From Candidatus Obscuribacterales bacterium (GTDB lineage: Bacteria; Cyanobacteriota; Vampirovibrionia; Obscuribacterales; Obscuribacteraceae), in assembly GCA_019747875.1 (NCBI GenBank), contig JAIEQI010000070.1, positions 1-40,555 on the forward strand: 40,555 nucleotides of DNA, read 5' to 3'. Within the stretch, counting starts at the first letter, position 1. Each line of letters opens with the position of its first letter. The notes beneath the pieces were generated by a model. That model worked only from the letters and a program-made list of their open reading frames with translations. It was not told where the DNA came from and did not search any database. Positions 17,124-26,081 of the stretch are shown here, in pieces. The position numbers and the translations under genes are program-made.

Positions 17124-17978
17124 ATGAAATTTGGCGATTTTGAAATAAGTATCATTCGCGAGTCAACCTTTAAACTTGACGGCGGCGCCATGTTTGGCGT
17201 CGTTCCCAAGGCGCTATGGGCTAATGTTGCTTCTGCGGATGCGGCCAACCGCGTTGAGCTCAGCTGCAATTTGCTATTCATTCAAACCCCTAACGGGAAC
17301 GTGTTAATCGAGACAGGGATGGGTCCGCGGTGGTCAGAAAAAGAACGCGCTCGTTATGATTTGAAGACGTTGATTGATCACAACAATGTTTTAGAATCAA
17401 TTGGATTGTCCAATACAGACGTGAGCGCGGTGGTTTTATCTCACCTCCATTTTGATCACGTTGGCGGTGCTTGCGTGGATCGCGATGGAAAGTTGTCGCC
17501 AACTTTTCCGAAAGCAAAATATTACACGCAAAAAGGTGAGTTGGAATTTGCATATAAGGCAAATGCTCGCGCGCAAGCAAGCTATCGAGAAGCCGATTTC
17601 AAGACGCTTTTGGATAACAACATGCTCATTGCACTTGAGGGTGATCATGAAATTCTTCCTGGCATTAAGGTACACGTTTCTGGTGGTCATACCAGTCATC
17701 ACCAGATAATTACTTTCGAATCGAATGGAAATCACGGAGTTTACTTCGGTGACATAATCCCGACGCAAAGTCATTTACCACCGCCGTGGGTGATGGGCTA
17801 CGACCACTATCCGCTGGAGACTTGCGATATCAAGTCGCGTTGGCTGGCTACAGCTGCCAATAAAAATTGGCTAGTTGTGTTCGATCACGAGCCCGGTGTG
17901 CCATGGGGCCACGTGCAGGCTGAGAGAAGTAAGTTCATTTGGAAGCCGTTTGCTAGGGACTCACTGGCAGTTGTTTGA
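17124..17978 (+). CDS. Metallo-beta-lactamase-fold hydrolase
   Basis: A 284-residue cytoplasmic-looking protein without signal peptide. The MBL zinc motif SHLHFDHVGG is at about residues 105-114 (HxHxDH), followed by the later ligands in SGGHTSHH (about 190), FGDIIPTQSH (about 212) and FDHEP (about 254), so both metal sites look complete. The arrangement resembles lactonase/glyoxalase II-like members rather than true beta-lactamases. The substrate cannot be told. It begins one base after the GT39-like gene, with CAGGA upstream, and probably belongs to that operon. It converges with rlmN; the 211-bp gap has no convincing gene or terminator. Confidence 0.85.
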   Translation: MKFGDFEISIIRESTFKLDGGAMFGVVPKALWANVASADAANRVELSCNLLFIQTPNGNVLIETGMGPRWSEKERARYDLKTLIDHNNVLESIGLSNTDVSAVVLSHLHFDHVGGACVDRDGKLSPTFPKAKYYTQKGELEFAYKANARAQASYREADFKTLLDNNMLIALEGDHEILPGIKVHVSGGHTSHHQIITFESNGNHGVYFGDIIPTQSHLPPPWVMGYDHYPLETCDIKSRWLATAANKNWLVVFDHEPGVPWGHVQAERSKFIWKPFARDSLAVV

Positions 17979-18189
17979 TGATCCCTCTTCCAGAGTTTCC
18001 TGTTTTTTTTGAATTTTCCGATTGGCAATGTACAAAGGCTCGCACCGCGCTTTTATTTCACTATTGTGATGGCAAATGCGACTTTGAGGGGAAGTTTCTG
18101 AATCGGCTTCTCCGGTTCTCGTGGGAGGACGGGCGGGATACCTCAATCTCTAAGATTGGCTGAGCCTGCGGTGTAAGTTTGGCGCTTTG

Positions 18190-19251
18190 TTATTTCCCGC
18201 TTTCAATAAAGCTATTGTGTAGCTGTCCACAAGCCGCGTTGATGTCAGTTCCTCGTTCTAAGCGGATTGTGACTGTCTTGCCGCTACTTTCAGCTAGCTG
18301 CTTGAAGCGGCGTTGTGATTCCATTGATGGTCGCTCGTAAAGCACGGCACCATCTTTTGCTCTTGTTGGATTGTAAGGAATCAAATTGATATTGCAGTGA
18401 AGATTCCGCACTAACTCTGCAAGTTGTACCGCCTGATCTGGGTCATCCGTTACGCCGGCAAGCAAGACGTATTCGATTGTGATACGCCTGCCGGTTTTGT
18501 TGTAATAACGTTCCAGGCTTTCAATAAGTTCAGGTACGGGAAACTTTTTGTTGATAGGCACGATTTCATCTCGTGTGTCAGAATCCGGCGCGTGCAGCGA
18601 AAGCGCCAATGTGATCTGAAGCTCTTCCTTTGCCAGTTGATCGATACCAGGGATGATACCAGAAGTGGAAACGGTAATGTGTCGTTGACCGATACCTACC
18701 GAATCTCGAATGCGGTGAATCGATTCGATAACTTCCTCGGTGTTCAATAACGGCTCGCCCTGTCCCATGTAAACGATATTCGAGATGCGTTTTCCGGACT
18801 CGCGTTGAATCGACATTACTTGGTCAACGATTTCTTGCGCACACAAGTTGCGTTTGAATCCCAAAAATCCGGTTGCGCAAAAAGTGCATCCAACAGCACA
18901 TCCAACCTGGCTTGATACACATGCTGACAAGCTTGGTCGATCGTCAAACGACATCAGTACCGATTCAACCATTTTTCCATCTGGCAATTGAAACAGATAT
19001 TTCCTGGTGCCGTCGTTGCTAACTTCAAGATGTGCGAGTTTGAGCAATCCGACTGTTGCCCGTTCATTGAGCAAATCGCGAGTTTCCTTTGAAAGATCAC
19101 TCATCTGCTCGAAGGAATCAGCGTACTTGCTGTAGATCCAGCTGTGAATCTGTTTTGCTCTATAGTTTGGCAGGCCAAGTTCCTTGACGAACTTACTTAT
19201 TTCTTCAAGGCTTTTGCCGGATAGTGCGATTTTATCTTTGCCGTCATTCAT
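18190..19251 (-). CDS. rlmN: Dual-specificity 23S rRNA A2503 / tRNA A37 C2-methyltransferase
   Basis: A 353-residue radical-SAM enzyme that methylates C2 of A2503 in 23S rRNA and A37 in some tRNAs. The cluster motif CAVGCTFCATG (CxxxCxxC) is at about residues 113-123, preceded by SSQVG. SAM-binding segments MGQGEPLLN and ITVSTSG follow, and the second catalytic cysteine is in GTDINAACGQL near the C-terminus. Length is normal. ATG 19251 is chosen because AGGA sits 10 bases upstream; a TTG at 19269 in frame would add six residues containing that ribosome binding site. It is divergent from secA. Confidence 0.95.
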   Translation of the reverse strand: MNDGKDKIALSGKSLEEISKFVKELGLPNYRAKQIHSWIYSKYADSFEQMSDLSKETRDLLNERATVGLLKLAHLEVSNDGTRKYLFQLPDGKMVESVLMSFDDRPSLSACVSSQVGCAVGCTFCATGFLGFKRNLCAQEIVDQVMSIQRESGKRISNIVYMGQGEPLLNTEEVIESIHRIRDSVGIGQRHITVSTSGIIPGIDQLAKEELQITLALSLHAPDSDTRDEIVPINKKFPVPELIESLERYYNKTGRRITIEYVLLAGVTDDPDQAVQLAELVRNLHCNINLIPYNPTRAKDGAVLYERPSMESQRRFKQLAESSGKTVTIRLERGTDINAACGQLHNSFIESGK

Positions 19252-19617
19252 ACAATCAGTATCCTGCAAAAAACTGTCCCCTTGCCAAGCATTCGTCGTC
19301 GTTCATAAAGCTTTGTAACCGCTGACTACTGCCGTTTGTAACTGCGCATTCTCGCCTCTTGTTATGCCGTGCCTCTGATATGGCTCTGCTGGCGCGTTTC
19401 GAAAACTGCTGTTCGTGCTCCGATTGTAGCTGATCTTCTCCATCTTAAATAATGTCGTGAAGCTAAGCAAAATTGCCCGTATTCGCAGTAAGCTTCTGAG
19501 TTCCGCTGACTCTGAAGACATTCTTGTGAGTTCGGGATGTCAGTAGTCATCATGATAGAATTTAGGCTGTGGTTGCATTTGCGCCATTTCGAGCACTCAA
19601 GAGGAGCGCACAAATAA
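19252..19617. other. Divergent rlmN-secA intergenic region
   Basis: This 366-base gap must carry both divergent promoters. Apart from the extended -10 candidate for secA at 19553 and the GAGGAG ribosome binding site at 19601-19606, I see nothing distinctive. Short open frames here overlap each other and look like chance. Confidence 0.5.
19553..19561 (+). promoter_or_regulatory. Extended -10 promoter candidate for secA
   Basis: TGATAGAAT matches TGnTATAAT with one mismatch and differs by one base from the candidate at 13008. It lies 57 bases before the secA ATG. No -35 box is evident at the usual spacing. Confidence 0.35.
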
Positions 19618-22600
19618 ATGTCGGATAGCTTCGAAGATAAGGCCAGGCAGTGGTTCAAAGCGCTGTTCGGCGACACCAATGAGAAAAAGCTTAAGCACTT
19701 GCAGGCTAAGGTCGTCCTAGCCAATACATTTGCTGCTCCTTTTGAGAAGTTGACCGACGACGAGCTGAAGGGCAAGACAGCCGAGTTCCGCAACAAAATT
19801 GATAACGCCCTCAAAGGCGTTGTGAATAAAGAGTTGATTCCGTCTGATGCTCCGAAGATGCCTGGTCAGTTTCGTTACGAGCACGATCGCATTTTATCCT
19901 CGGTTCTCGACGACATTTTGCCTGAAGCATTCGCCGTAGCGCGAGAGGCTGGAAAGCGCGTTCTCGGCATGCGTCACTTTGACGTGCAGCTTGTCGGTGG
20001 TGCTGCGCTTCACTACAACAAAATTTCTGAAATGAGAACAGGGGAAGGTAAGACACTTGTTGCTACCTTACCTGCTTATCTCAACGGTTTAACCGGGCGC
20101 GGCGTTCACGTCGTAACCGTCAATGACTATTTGGCCAAGCGTGACTCTGAGTGGATGGGGCGTTTGTATAAATGGCTCGGTTTGACTACTGGTCTGGTTT
20201 ATTCTCACCAGGGTGATGATGAAAAGTTCCAAGCTTACCGGGCTGATATCACTTATGGTACCAACCACGAATTCGGGTTTGATTACCTGCGCGACAACAT
20301 GCGTACCTCACTGGAGACGCTCGCGCAGCGGCCTTATTACATGGCTATCGTGGACGAAGTCGATAACATCTTGATCGACGAAGCCAGAACGCCGCTCATT
20401 ATTTCCGGTTTCCCGACAGAATCATATGTCGAGATCTACAAAACAATGGCGGCAGTGGCGCCGATGCTTCATCGTGGTAAAGACAAAGACGATGAAGATT
20501 GCGACTACTTTGTCGATGAGAAAACTCGCAATGTGCTTTTGACAGAGCGTGGTCACACCAATGCCGAAAAAATTCTCGGTGTTCCAGACCTTTATGATGT
20601 TCGCTGGAATCTGGCTCACCATCTCTGTCAGGCCTTGCGTGCGAAAGAGCTCTACAAGCGCGACACTGACTACGTCATCCGCCAGAATGAAGAAGGCAAA
20701 TACGAGGTCACCATCGTTGACGAATTTACCGGCCGTATGATGGTCGGTCGGCGTTGGAGCGACGGTTTGCACCAGGCTGTTGAAGCTAAGGAAAACGTTC
20801 CGATTCAAGAAGAAACGATGACGTATGCTTCTATCACCTATCAAAACTTGTTCCGTCTGTATCCGAAGCTGGCAGGTATGACCGGTACAGCTATGACTGA
20901 GGCAGCCGAGTTTCAGAAGATCTACAACCTTGACGTTGTGGCAATTCCTACTAACAAGACTTCGATCAGAAAAGATCAATCCGACGTTATCTACAAAACT
21001 GAAAAGCAAAAATACTATTCGGTTGTCGAAGAAATTATCGAATTGCACGAACTGGGGCGCCCAGTGCTTGTTGGTACAACTAGTATCGAGAAGTCAGAGC
21101 TCGTGGCTGATTTGATGGGAACGCCTCAGCGAATGGGCGAATATCTCAACAAGAAAATCAAGAGAATTATCGACGAAATCAAAAACAAGAAATACTCTGG
21201 TGCGTCGGTTGATGCGCTCATGAAGATCTTCGAGCGCCCAGGTTTGATTGACCCGGCTAAGCTTGAAAAAGCGGTAACGGATTTTGAGCAAGAGAATGCC
21301 AAGAGTGGGGATATGATCGATTATCTCTATTCGATGCTGCGCACCGCGAAAGTGGTGGCGCTGATTCGCAAAGGCGTTCCGCACCATGTACTCAATGCTA
21401 AGCATCACGAGAAAGAAGCTAGGATTGTTGCTCAGGCAGGTAGAAAGGGAGCAATTACTATTGCTACCAATATGGCTGGTCGAGGAACGGACATCTTGCT
21501 CGGCGGAAATGCTGAATATCTCGCCAAAGAAGAACTGAAGGAAGAAGGTCTCGATATCTGGGACGAGAACTACGAAGCGCGTCTTAAAGAAGTCAAAGAG
21601 AAATACAAGAAAGAAACTGATGCTGAGCATGACGAAGTTGTACAGCTTGGTGGATTGCACATCATAGGCACTGAGCGCCACGAAGCTCGACGGATTGATA
21701 ATCAGCTCAGAGGTCGTGCTGGACGACAAGGCGACCCTGGAAGTTCACGTTTCTATCTCTCGCTTGAAGATACGTTGATGAAGATCTTCGGTGGTGACAA
21801 AATCGCCAAGCTGATGGATTTCATCCAGGCCGATGAAGAAATGCCGATTGAATCTCCGATGGTAACCAAATCGATCGAGAACGCCCAAAAGAAAGTAGAA
21901 GCTCACCACTTCGATATGCGTAAACACGTTCTGCAGTACGACGATGTTTTGAACACACAGCGGGAAGTTATTTACCGCGAGCGTCGCCGTATTTTGGAAA
22001 GAGCCGAATTGCGCGATGCAATGATCGAGTTGCTTGATGAGTATGTGGAGATCGTAATTGGTACTCACCTCGATCCCGAAAGTCCTCCGGAATCTTGGGA
22101 AGGTGGAGCCTTGCAAGAGCTAATGCTTGCACTGTCCGCAGACATCCCAATGCTTGCCGATATTCAGTTGCAAGAGCTTCAGGGTCTCTCTTACGTTGAG
22201 CTGGAAAATAAGTTGCGTGATGCAGCGCGTCTTGCTTATCAGGTTCGCGAAGAGCATATCGGGCTTGAATCGACTCGTGAGCTCGAGAAGCAAATTCTGC
22301 TCAGAACAATTGATGGTAAGTGGATTGATCATTTGCACAACATTGATCTCGTTCGCGAGGGTATCCACTTGCGCGGTTATGGTCAACGAGATCCGCTGCA
22401 AGAGTACAAGAAAGAAGCCTTTGGAATGTTTGAGCAGTTGCTCAGTTCTATCCGTCAGGAAGCCATCCAATTGTTCTTCCATGCACAGCCAATGGCACAA
22501 GAGTCACCGGAGCTTACGCCCGAGCAATTGATGGAACTGATTGAAATGGCTGGGCAGCAAGGGCTTGAAGGGCTCGATCCCGAGATGCTGCAGGCATTAG

Positions 22601-22959
22601 GACTGGTGCCTGGGGAGTTGCTTGATATTTCACCAATTGGTGAAGGCGAAGATGAGCCCGATGGAGAACAGATCACTGATTACATCGAAGGGACTGTTAG
22701 CGCCAGCTCTGCAGATGATACGGCGCAAGACTCCGAAAGCTCAAGTGCTTCTTCAGTTACGCAGCCCGACAGCCCCGTTGAGCCTGCAAGATCTGCTGAC
22801 CAGGCTAATGTAGAGGTCTCGGCTGGACAAGCTAGTCCCGCTGCCGGCGCTGCTAACTCAGGCACTAGCAACGGCAACGGCACAACGGCTGCCGGAACTG
22901 GTACCGATGGCGGTGGCGCTGGCAGTTCCTCTGAACAGCAGGAAAAAACTGCGCAGTGA
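19618..22959 (+). CDS. secA: Preprotein translocase ATPase SecA, enlarged
   Basis: The ATPase that drives proteins through SecYEG. Seen in order: Walker A region MRTGEGKTLVATLPAYL (about residue 138), VDEVDNILIDEARTP (about 245), GRMMVGRRWSDGLHQA, GMTGTA, TNMAGRGTDILLGGNAEYL, and the helical scaffold/wing ending near residue 960 (WIDHLHNIDLVREGIHLRGY). At 1113 residues it exceeds the usual 830-930. There is an insertion of roughly 85 residues in the second nucleotide-binding domain (about 495-580, between TTSIEKSELVADLMG and HHVLNAKHHEKEA) and a tail of about 150 residues rich in acidic, Ser, Ala and Gly residues. The C-terminal zinc-binding Cys motif is absent. ATG 19618 has GAGGAG 11 bases upstream. 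It is followed by tsaB after 7 bases. Confidence 0.97.
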   Translation: MSDSFEDKARQWFKALFGDTNEKKLKHLQAKVVLANTFAAPFEKLTDDELKGKTAEFRNKIDNALKGVVNKELIPSDAPKMPGQFRYEHDRILSSVLDDILPEAFAVAREAGKRVLGMRHFDVQLVGGAALHYNKISEMRTGEGKTLVATLPAYLNGLTGRGVHVVTVNDYLAKRDSEWMGRLYKWLGLTTGLVYSHQGDDEKFQAYRADITYGTNHEFGFDYLRDNMRTSLETLAQRPYYMAIVDEVDNILIDEARTPLIISGFPTESYVEIYKTMAAVAPMLHRGKDKDDEDCDYFVDEKTRNVLLTERGHTNAEKILGVPDLYDVRWNLAHHLCQALRAKELYKRDTDYVIRQNEEGKYEVTIVDEFTGRMMVGRRWSDGLHQAVEAKENVPIQEETMTYASITYQNLFRLYPKLAGMTGTAMTEAAEFQKIYNLDVVAIPTNKTSIRKDQSDVIYKTEKQKYYSVVEEIIELHELGRPVLVGTTSIEKSELVADLMGTPQRMGEYLNKKIKRIIDEIKNKKYSGASVDALMKIFERPGLIDPAKLEKAVTDFEQENAKSGDMIDYLYSMLRTAKVVALIRKGVPHHVLNAKHHEKEARIVAQAGRKGAITIATNMAGRGTDILLGGNAEYLAKEELKEEGLDIWDENYEARLKEVKEKYKKETDAEHDEVVQLGGLHIIGTERHEARRIDNQLRGRAGRQGDPGSSRFYLSLEDTLMKIFGGDKIAKLMDFIQADEEMPIESPMVTKSIENAQKKVEAHHFDMRKHVLQYDDVLNTQREVIYRERRRILERAELRDAMIELLDEYVEIVIGTHLDPESPPESWEGGALQELMLALSADIPMLADIQLQELQGLSYVELENKLRDAARLAYQVREEHIGLESTRELEKQILLRTIDGKWIDHLHNIDLVREGIHLRGYGQRDPLQEYKKEAFGMFEQLLSSIRQEAIQLFFHAQPMAQESPELTPEQLMELIEMAGQQGLEGLDPEMLQALGLVPGELLDISPIGEGEDEPDGEQITDYIEGTVSASSADDTAQDSESSSASSVTQPDSPVEPARSADQANVEVSAGQASPAAGAANSGTSNGNGTTAAGTGTDGGGAGSSSEQQEKTAQ

Positions 22960-22966
22960 TCAGCGA

Positions 22967-23701
22967 ATGCAGGTCTTAGCTTTCGATACGAGTACTCCTG
23001 ATATTCAGCTCGCCTTGATGAAAGACGGGCAGATTGTTCGTGAGATGAAGCATGTTCCGCAAGATTCAAATCGCCAGGAAGCTGCCTCAAAACTAATCGT
23101 GTGTATCGACCAGATTGTGAAAGATGCGGCATGGAAGAAGGGCGAGATCGATTTGATCGTTGTTGGCATCGGTCCCGGGAGCTTTACTGGGGTTCGCGTT
23201 TCGGTAATCACCGCGCGCAGTCTGGGGCAAGCACTCAAGATTGGTGTTTTCCCCGTTTCGGTACTGGAAATTGTAGCTAATGCTTCGCAGCGCAGACCCG
23301 TCTCCGTCATTGCTCCTGCCGGTGCTGGTCAGTATTTTGGAGCTGCTTTTGCTGAGAACATGCATGCCGAACAGCTTGTTGAGTCGTTCTGCGCAGCGGC
23401 CGGCGAAGTGAAATCCCGCCTGGCCGCGGTTCCGAACCTTATTTTGTCAGCGCAAGTAGACAGTGCGCTCTTCTTAGCAAATGGAAATACCTTGCTTCCG
23501 TACCCGGAGATCCCTAATTTGGCAACGTCCTCGGCTCTTCTGGCCTGGGAGAGAATGCAGGTAAAATCACAGAAAATGGAACGAGAAGCGCTATCCAAGG
23601 CATATCCGTGGGATAATGTGCTGCCGTTATACTTGCGCAGTCCCTCAATTACACTCAAGGCAGGACATGGAAGTTCATCTCAGGCGCCTGGTCGTTGCTG
23701 A
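22967..23701 (+). CDS. tsaB: tRNA t6A37 biosynthesis protein TsaB
   Basis: About 244 residues. TsaB (YeaZ) is the non-catalytic ASKHA partner of TsaD in making threonylcarbamoyl-adenosine at tRNA position 37. Evidence: N-terminal MQVLAFDTSTPDIQLAL, the family signature GIGPGSFTGVRVSVITARSL at about residues 66-85 and a C-terminal PLYLRSPSI. The ATG at 22967 gives the canonical N-terminus; frame extension upstream runs into the secA tail and is not used. The start lies 7 bases after secA, and the 3' end overlaps rimI by 35 bases, so the three are probably co-transcribed. The tsaB-rimI pairing is widespread in bacteria. Confidence 0.92.
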   Translation: MQVLAFDTSTPDIQLALMKDGQIVREMKHVPQDSNRQEAASKLIVCIDQIVKDAAWKKGEIDLIVVGIGPGSFTGVRVSVITARSLGQALKIGVFPVSVLEIVANASQRRPVSVIAPAGAGQYFGAAFAENMHAEQLVESFCAAAGEVKSRLAAVPNLILSAQVDSALFLANGNTLLPYPEIPNLATSSALLAWERMQVKSQKMEREALSKAYPWDNVLPLYLRSPSITLKAGHGSSSQAPGRC

Positions 23702-24239
23702 CCTGGATCAGATTATGGAGATTGAACCGGTTGCTTTCGGCAGCCACCATTGGTCGCGCCAGTCATTCATAAATGAAATTAATAATCCCGGCGGTATATA
23801 CTTCACCGCATTTGATCCCGAAACAGGAACAGTCTTGGGGTATTCCGGTTTCTGGCTGATCGACGATGAAGCCCACATAACGACGCTTGCGGTTCATCCT
23901 GATTTTCGCCGGCTTGGTTTGGGCGAACTACTGCTCATAAACGATATACAGTCGGCCATCTCTGTGAATGCCGTACGCATGACACTAGAAGTTCGCGTCT
24001 CGAATGACGCCGCCCAAAAACTCTATTATAAGTACGGTTTTAAGAGCCTGGGATTGAGGCGAAAATATTATCAGGACAACAGCGAAGATGCGCTGGTGCT
24101 GTGGACAGAGAATATAAAATCTGACGAATTTAAGAATCTAGTGGATAAGTGTATTTCGGACTGGAAAACCAAGAGGGTGGATATTAAACTAGTGATGAGC
24201 TCACAAGGTGTTCCCGCACCTGTGACAAAGCAAAACTAA
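23667..24239 (+). CDS. rimI: Ribosomal protein S18-alanine N-acetyltransferase (GNAT)
   Basis: About 190 residues, a GNAT-fold acetyltransferase that in the model case acetylates the N-terminus of ribosomal protein S18. Motifs: ITTLAVHPDFRRLGLGELLL (acetyl-CoA loop RRLGLG), LEVRVSNDAAQKLYYKYGF and RRKYYQDNSEDALVLW, all standard for RimI. ATG 23667 is preceded by AAGG/CAGG and overlaps tsaB; the frame is open further upstream only within tsaB. A C-terminal extension of about 40 residues beyond the usual RimI end (KSDEFKNLVDKCISDWKTKR onward) has no motif I know. Confidence 0.9.
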   Translation: MEVHLRRLVVADLDQIMEIEPVAFGSHHWSRQSFINEINNPGGIYFTAFDPETGTVLGYSGFWLIDDEAHITTLAVHPDFRRLGLGELLLINDIQSAISVNAVRMTLEVRVSNDAAQKLYYKYGFKSLGLRRKYYQDNSEDALVLWTENIKSDEFKNLVDKCISDWKTKRVDIKLVMSSQGVPAPVTKQN

Positions 24240-24264
24240 ATCCAGGTTCATCCGGAGTCTTATT

Positions 24265-25092
24265 TTGCAAACTGGTTTCAAACAAAACCTACGCAGTTTG
24301 AAGAAGAAATCTTTTCTTGGGCAACTAGTCGTCACATTGTTGTCTTGCGAATTGCTGTTTTTTGCTTCGTTCATTTCTCTGTCTTTGCCTACACCGACCA
24401 GGCACAATTTAGAGCGCTATGCTCATCAGGTGTCAGTCAAGTTGGTTTTGTCTGCGCCGGAGCAATGGCGCACTCGTATTGAACAAAACTATCCAGTCTT
24501 GAAAGAAGCGACTGAAGAGGTGCGCTTCAGCTCTTATGTGCCGCTCTTGCCTATCGCAATTACGATGGCTTACACTCTCGGCTTACCGCTTGCGTTGTTC
24601 GCACCGATTATTTATCTCCTTCTCGGTCTAATCGGACCGCGTATTGGACTCTTTCCTTTTGCGGCCGGCGGCGGCTTTGAGTACTTTCAGGAGCCCGGTT
24701 TCCCCTACCTGTTTGGTATCATATTTGGTTCTGCATTTGCCGCCTGGATTACACCAGACGAACGGAAGAGTTGGCGGCAATTGCTTGCCTCCTTGGGTGG
24801 TATTTCAATCACGCACTTGATCGGATTGACCATTGTTTTTGGCATAAGCATTGCAGTGCTCCTTTTCGAAGGCGAGTCGAGCTATCTCCACTATCAGCCC
24901 TTTCTGTCCGAGCAAATTCGTAACTTGACTTGGTATTGCCTGCCTTACGATTTGCTGTTTGCTACAATGCTTATTGCATTATCCTTTCCTGTGCGTTGGT
25001 TGTTCGCGACTCTGACAGCTCCAGATATCGCAAATCGTCATCGTCCCAGTGTGGAAGCTCAGCTGGAAGTCCTTACCGAGACAGTAGCGTAG
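24265..25092 (+). CDS. Polytopic membrane protein, BioY-like
   Basis: A 275-residue membrane protein with about six hydrophobic segments. The centre reads IIYLLLGLIGPRIGLFPFAA, then GGGFEYFQEPGFPYLFGIIF, which resembles the 'YLLLG..G.P.FA.G.GG......GY..GF' core of BioY, the biotin-binding S component of ECF transporters; LPYDLLFATMLIAL near the end resembles its last helix. An insert of about 45 soluble residues between TM1 and TM2 is unusual for BioY. The start is TTG 24265 with CGGAG 8 bases upstream. No ECF ATPase, T component or biotin gene is nearby, so biotin transport is only a possibility. Neighbours suggest co-transcription with rimI and the phosphoesterase. Confidence 0.6.
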   Translation: MQTGFKQNLRSLKKKSFLGQLVVTLLSCELLFFASFISLSLPTPTRHNLERYAHQVSVKLVLSAPEQWRTRIEQNYPVLKEATEEVRFSSYVPLLPIAITMAYTLGLPLALFAPIIYLLLGLIGPRIGLFPFAAGGGFEYFQEPGFPYLFGIIFGSAFAAWITPDERKSWRQLLASLGGISITHLIGLTIVFGISIAVLLFEGESSYLHYQPFLSEQIRNLTWYCLPYDLLFATMLIALSFPVRWLFATLTAPDIANRHRPSVEAQLEVLTETVA

Positions 25093-25096
25093 TTCT

Positions 25097-26029
25097 ATGA
25101 ACTGGCCCAAATTCCTCGAAAGTCCGCGTAGCCGGAAGGTGATTTTTGCCTCTCTGGCGTCTGTTGCGGCTGCTGGCGTGGGCACGTACCTCTATGCCAG
25201 TCTCGTCGAGTCGCGCCGCTACCGGCTTGATTCGGTCAAGGTCAACACTGGCAATGGCGAAGATGGTCCGCTAGTTGAAGGCGATGAACCGTTGCGACTG
25301 CGCGTCTTGCATATCTCTGATCTTCATCTATCCAAGCCCGAGTCGCACAAGTTGGAATTCCTGCGAAAGGCAACGGAAGAACAGTACGATCTAATAGTCA
25401 TCACCGGTGATATCTTTGAAAATTACTCGGGGATCGAGTACGCATCTAAGATTATTGCCCGTCCTCCTCGCATTGGAGCCTATGCGGTGCTAGGTAACCA
25501 TGATTATTACGACTACAATATGATTCATCGCACTGTCGGTAGAGTCTGGCGGCGATTTCGAGCGCCCAAGGAAATGCGCGATGTGCAGCCGATGGTTCAG
25601 GCTTTGGAAGGCGCCGGCATCAAAGTCTTGCGCAACTCTGCTGTGACACACTCCGCGGATAAATTGCATATTGTTGGAATTGATTACCCAGGCATTGCGG
25701 AGCCTCGACTGAAGCAGCTAGTGAGCGAGGCTCCACCGGATCATTTGATACTGACGCTCGTGCATGTGCCTAATCGATTGGAGCGCCTTCAGGATGCCGG
25801 TGTGCACCTTGCCTTCGGCGGGCATACACATGGCGGACAAGTTCGCATACCAATCTATGGACCGATAATCACGAACTCGGATTTACCACGTCGTGAAGCC
25901 TCCGGCTTGATCTGGCGTGGCGCAACTGCAATTCACGTTTCGCGAGGCGTGGGTGCTGATCCTCGCTCCAACTTCCGTTTGTTCTGTCCGCCGCACGGCA
26001 GTATTATCGAAATCTGCCACCGCGCATAA
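25097..26029 (+). CDS. Membrane-anchored metallophosphoesterase (YaeI/YkuE-like)
   Basis: A 310-residue calcineurin-like phosphoesterase behind an N-terminal anchor (VIFASLASVAAAGVGTYLYA, residues about 15-34). Metal-binding motifs are complete: ISDLHLS (about 74), VITGDIFE (about 100), LGNHDYYD (about 132), LTLVHVPNR and FGGHTHGGQ (about 240). This set and the anchor match the YaeI/YkuE type, some of which act on lipid A precursors or other phospholipid head groups. The substrate is not shown by the sequence. The ATG is 4 bases after the previous stop, so it belongs to the same transcript. Confidence 0.85.
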   Translation: MNWPKFLESPRSRKVIFASLASVAAAGVGTYLYASLVESRRYRLDSVKVNTGNGEDGPLVEGDEPLRLRVLHISDLHLSKPESHKLEFLRKATEEQYDLIVITGDIFENYSGIEYASKIIARPPRIGAYAVLGNHDYYDYNMIHRTVGRVWRRFRAPKEMRDVQPMVQALEGAGIKVLRNSAVTHSADKLHIVGIDYPGIAEPRLKQLVSEAPPDHLILTLVHVPNRLERLQDAGVHLAFGGHTHGGQVRIPIYGPIITNSDLPRREASGLIWRGATAIHVSRGVGADPRSNFRLFCPPHGSIIEICHRA

Positions 26030-26081
26030 ATTCTAAGCGAATTTGATTGCCCCGCGTGGCATAAAGGGGTGGGGGTGGACG

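Noticed and set aside
17975..18163. 62-residue frame after the MBL hydrolase
   Set aside because: It opens with TTG overlapping the previous stop, lacks a ribosome binding site and shows no recognisable features.
21094..21729. 211-residue minus-strand frame inside secA
   Set aside because: It is a by-product of secA codon use; the plus-strand frame is unambiguous SecA.
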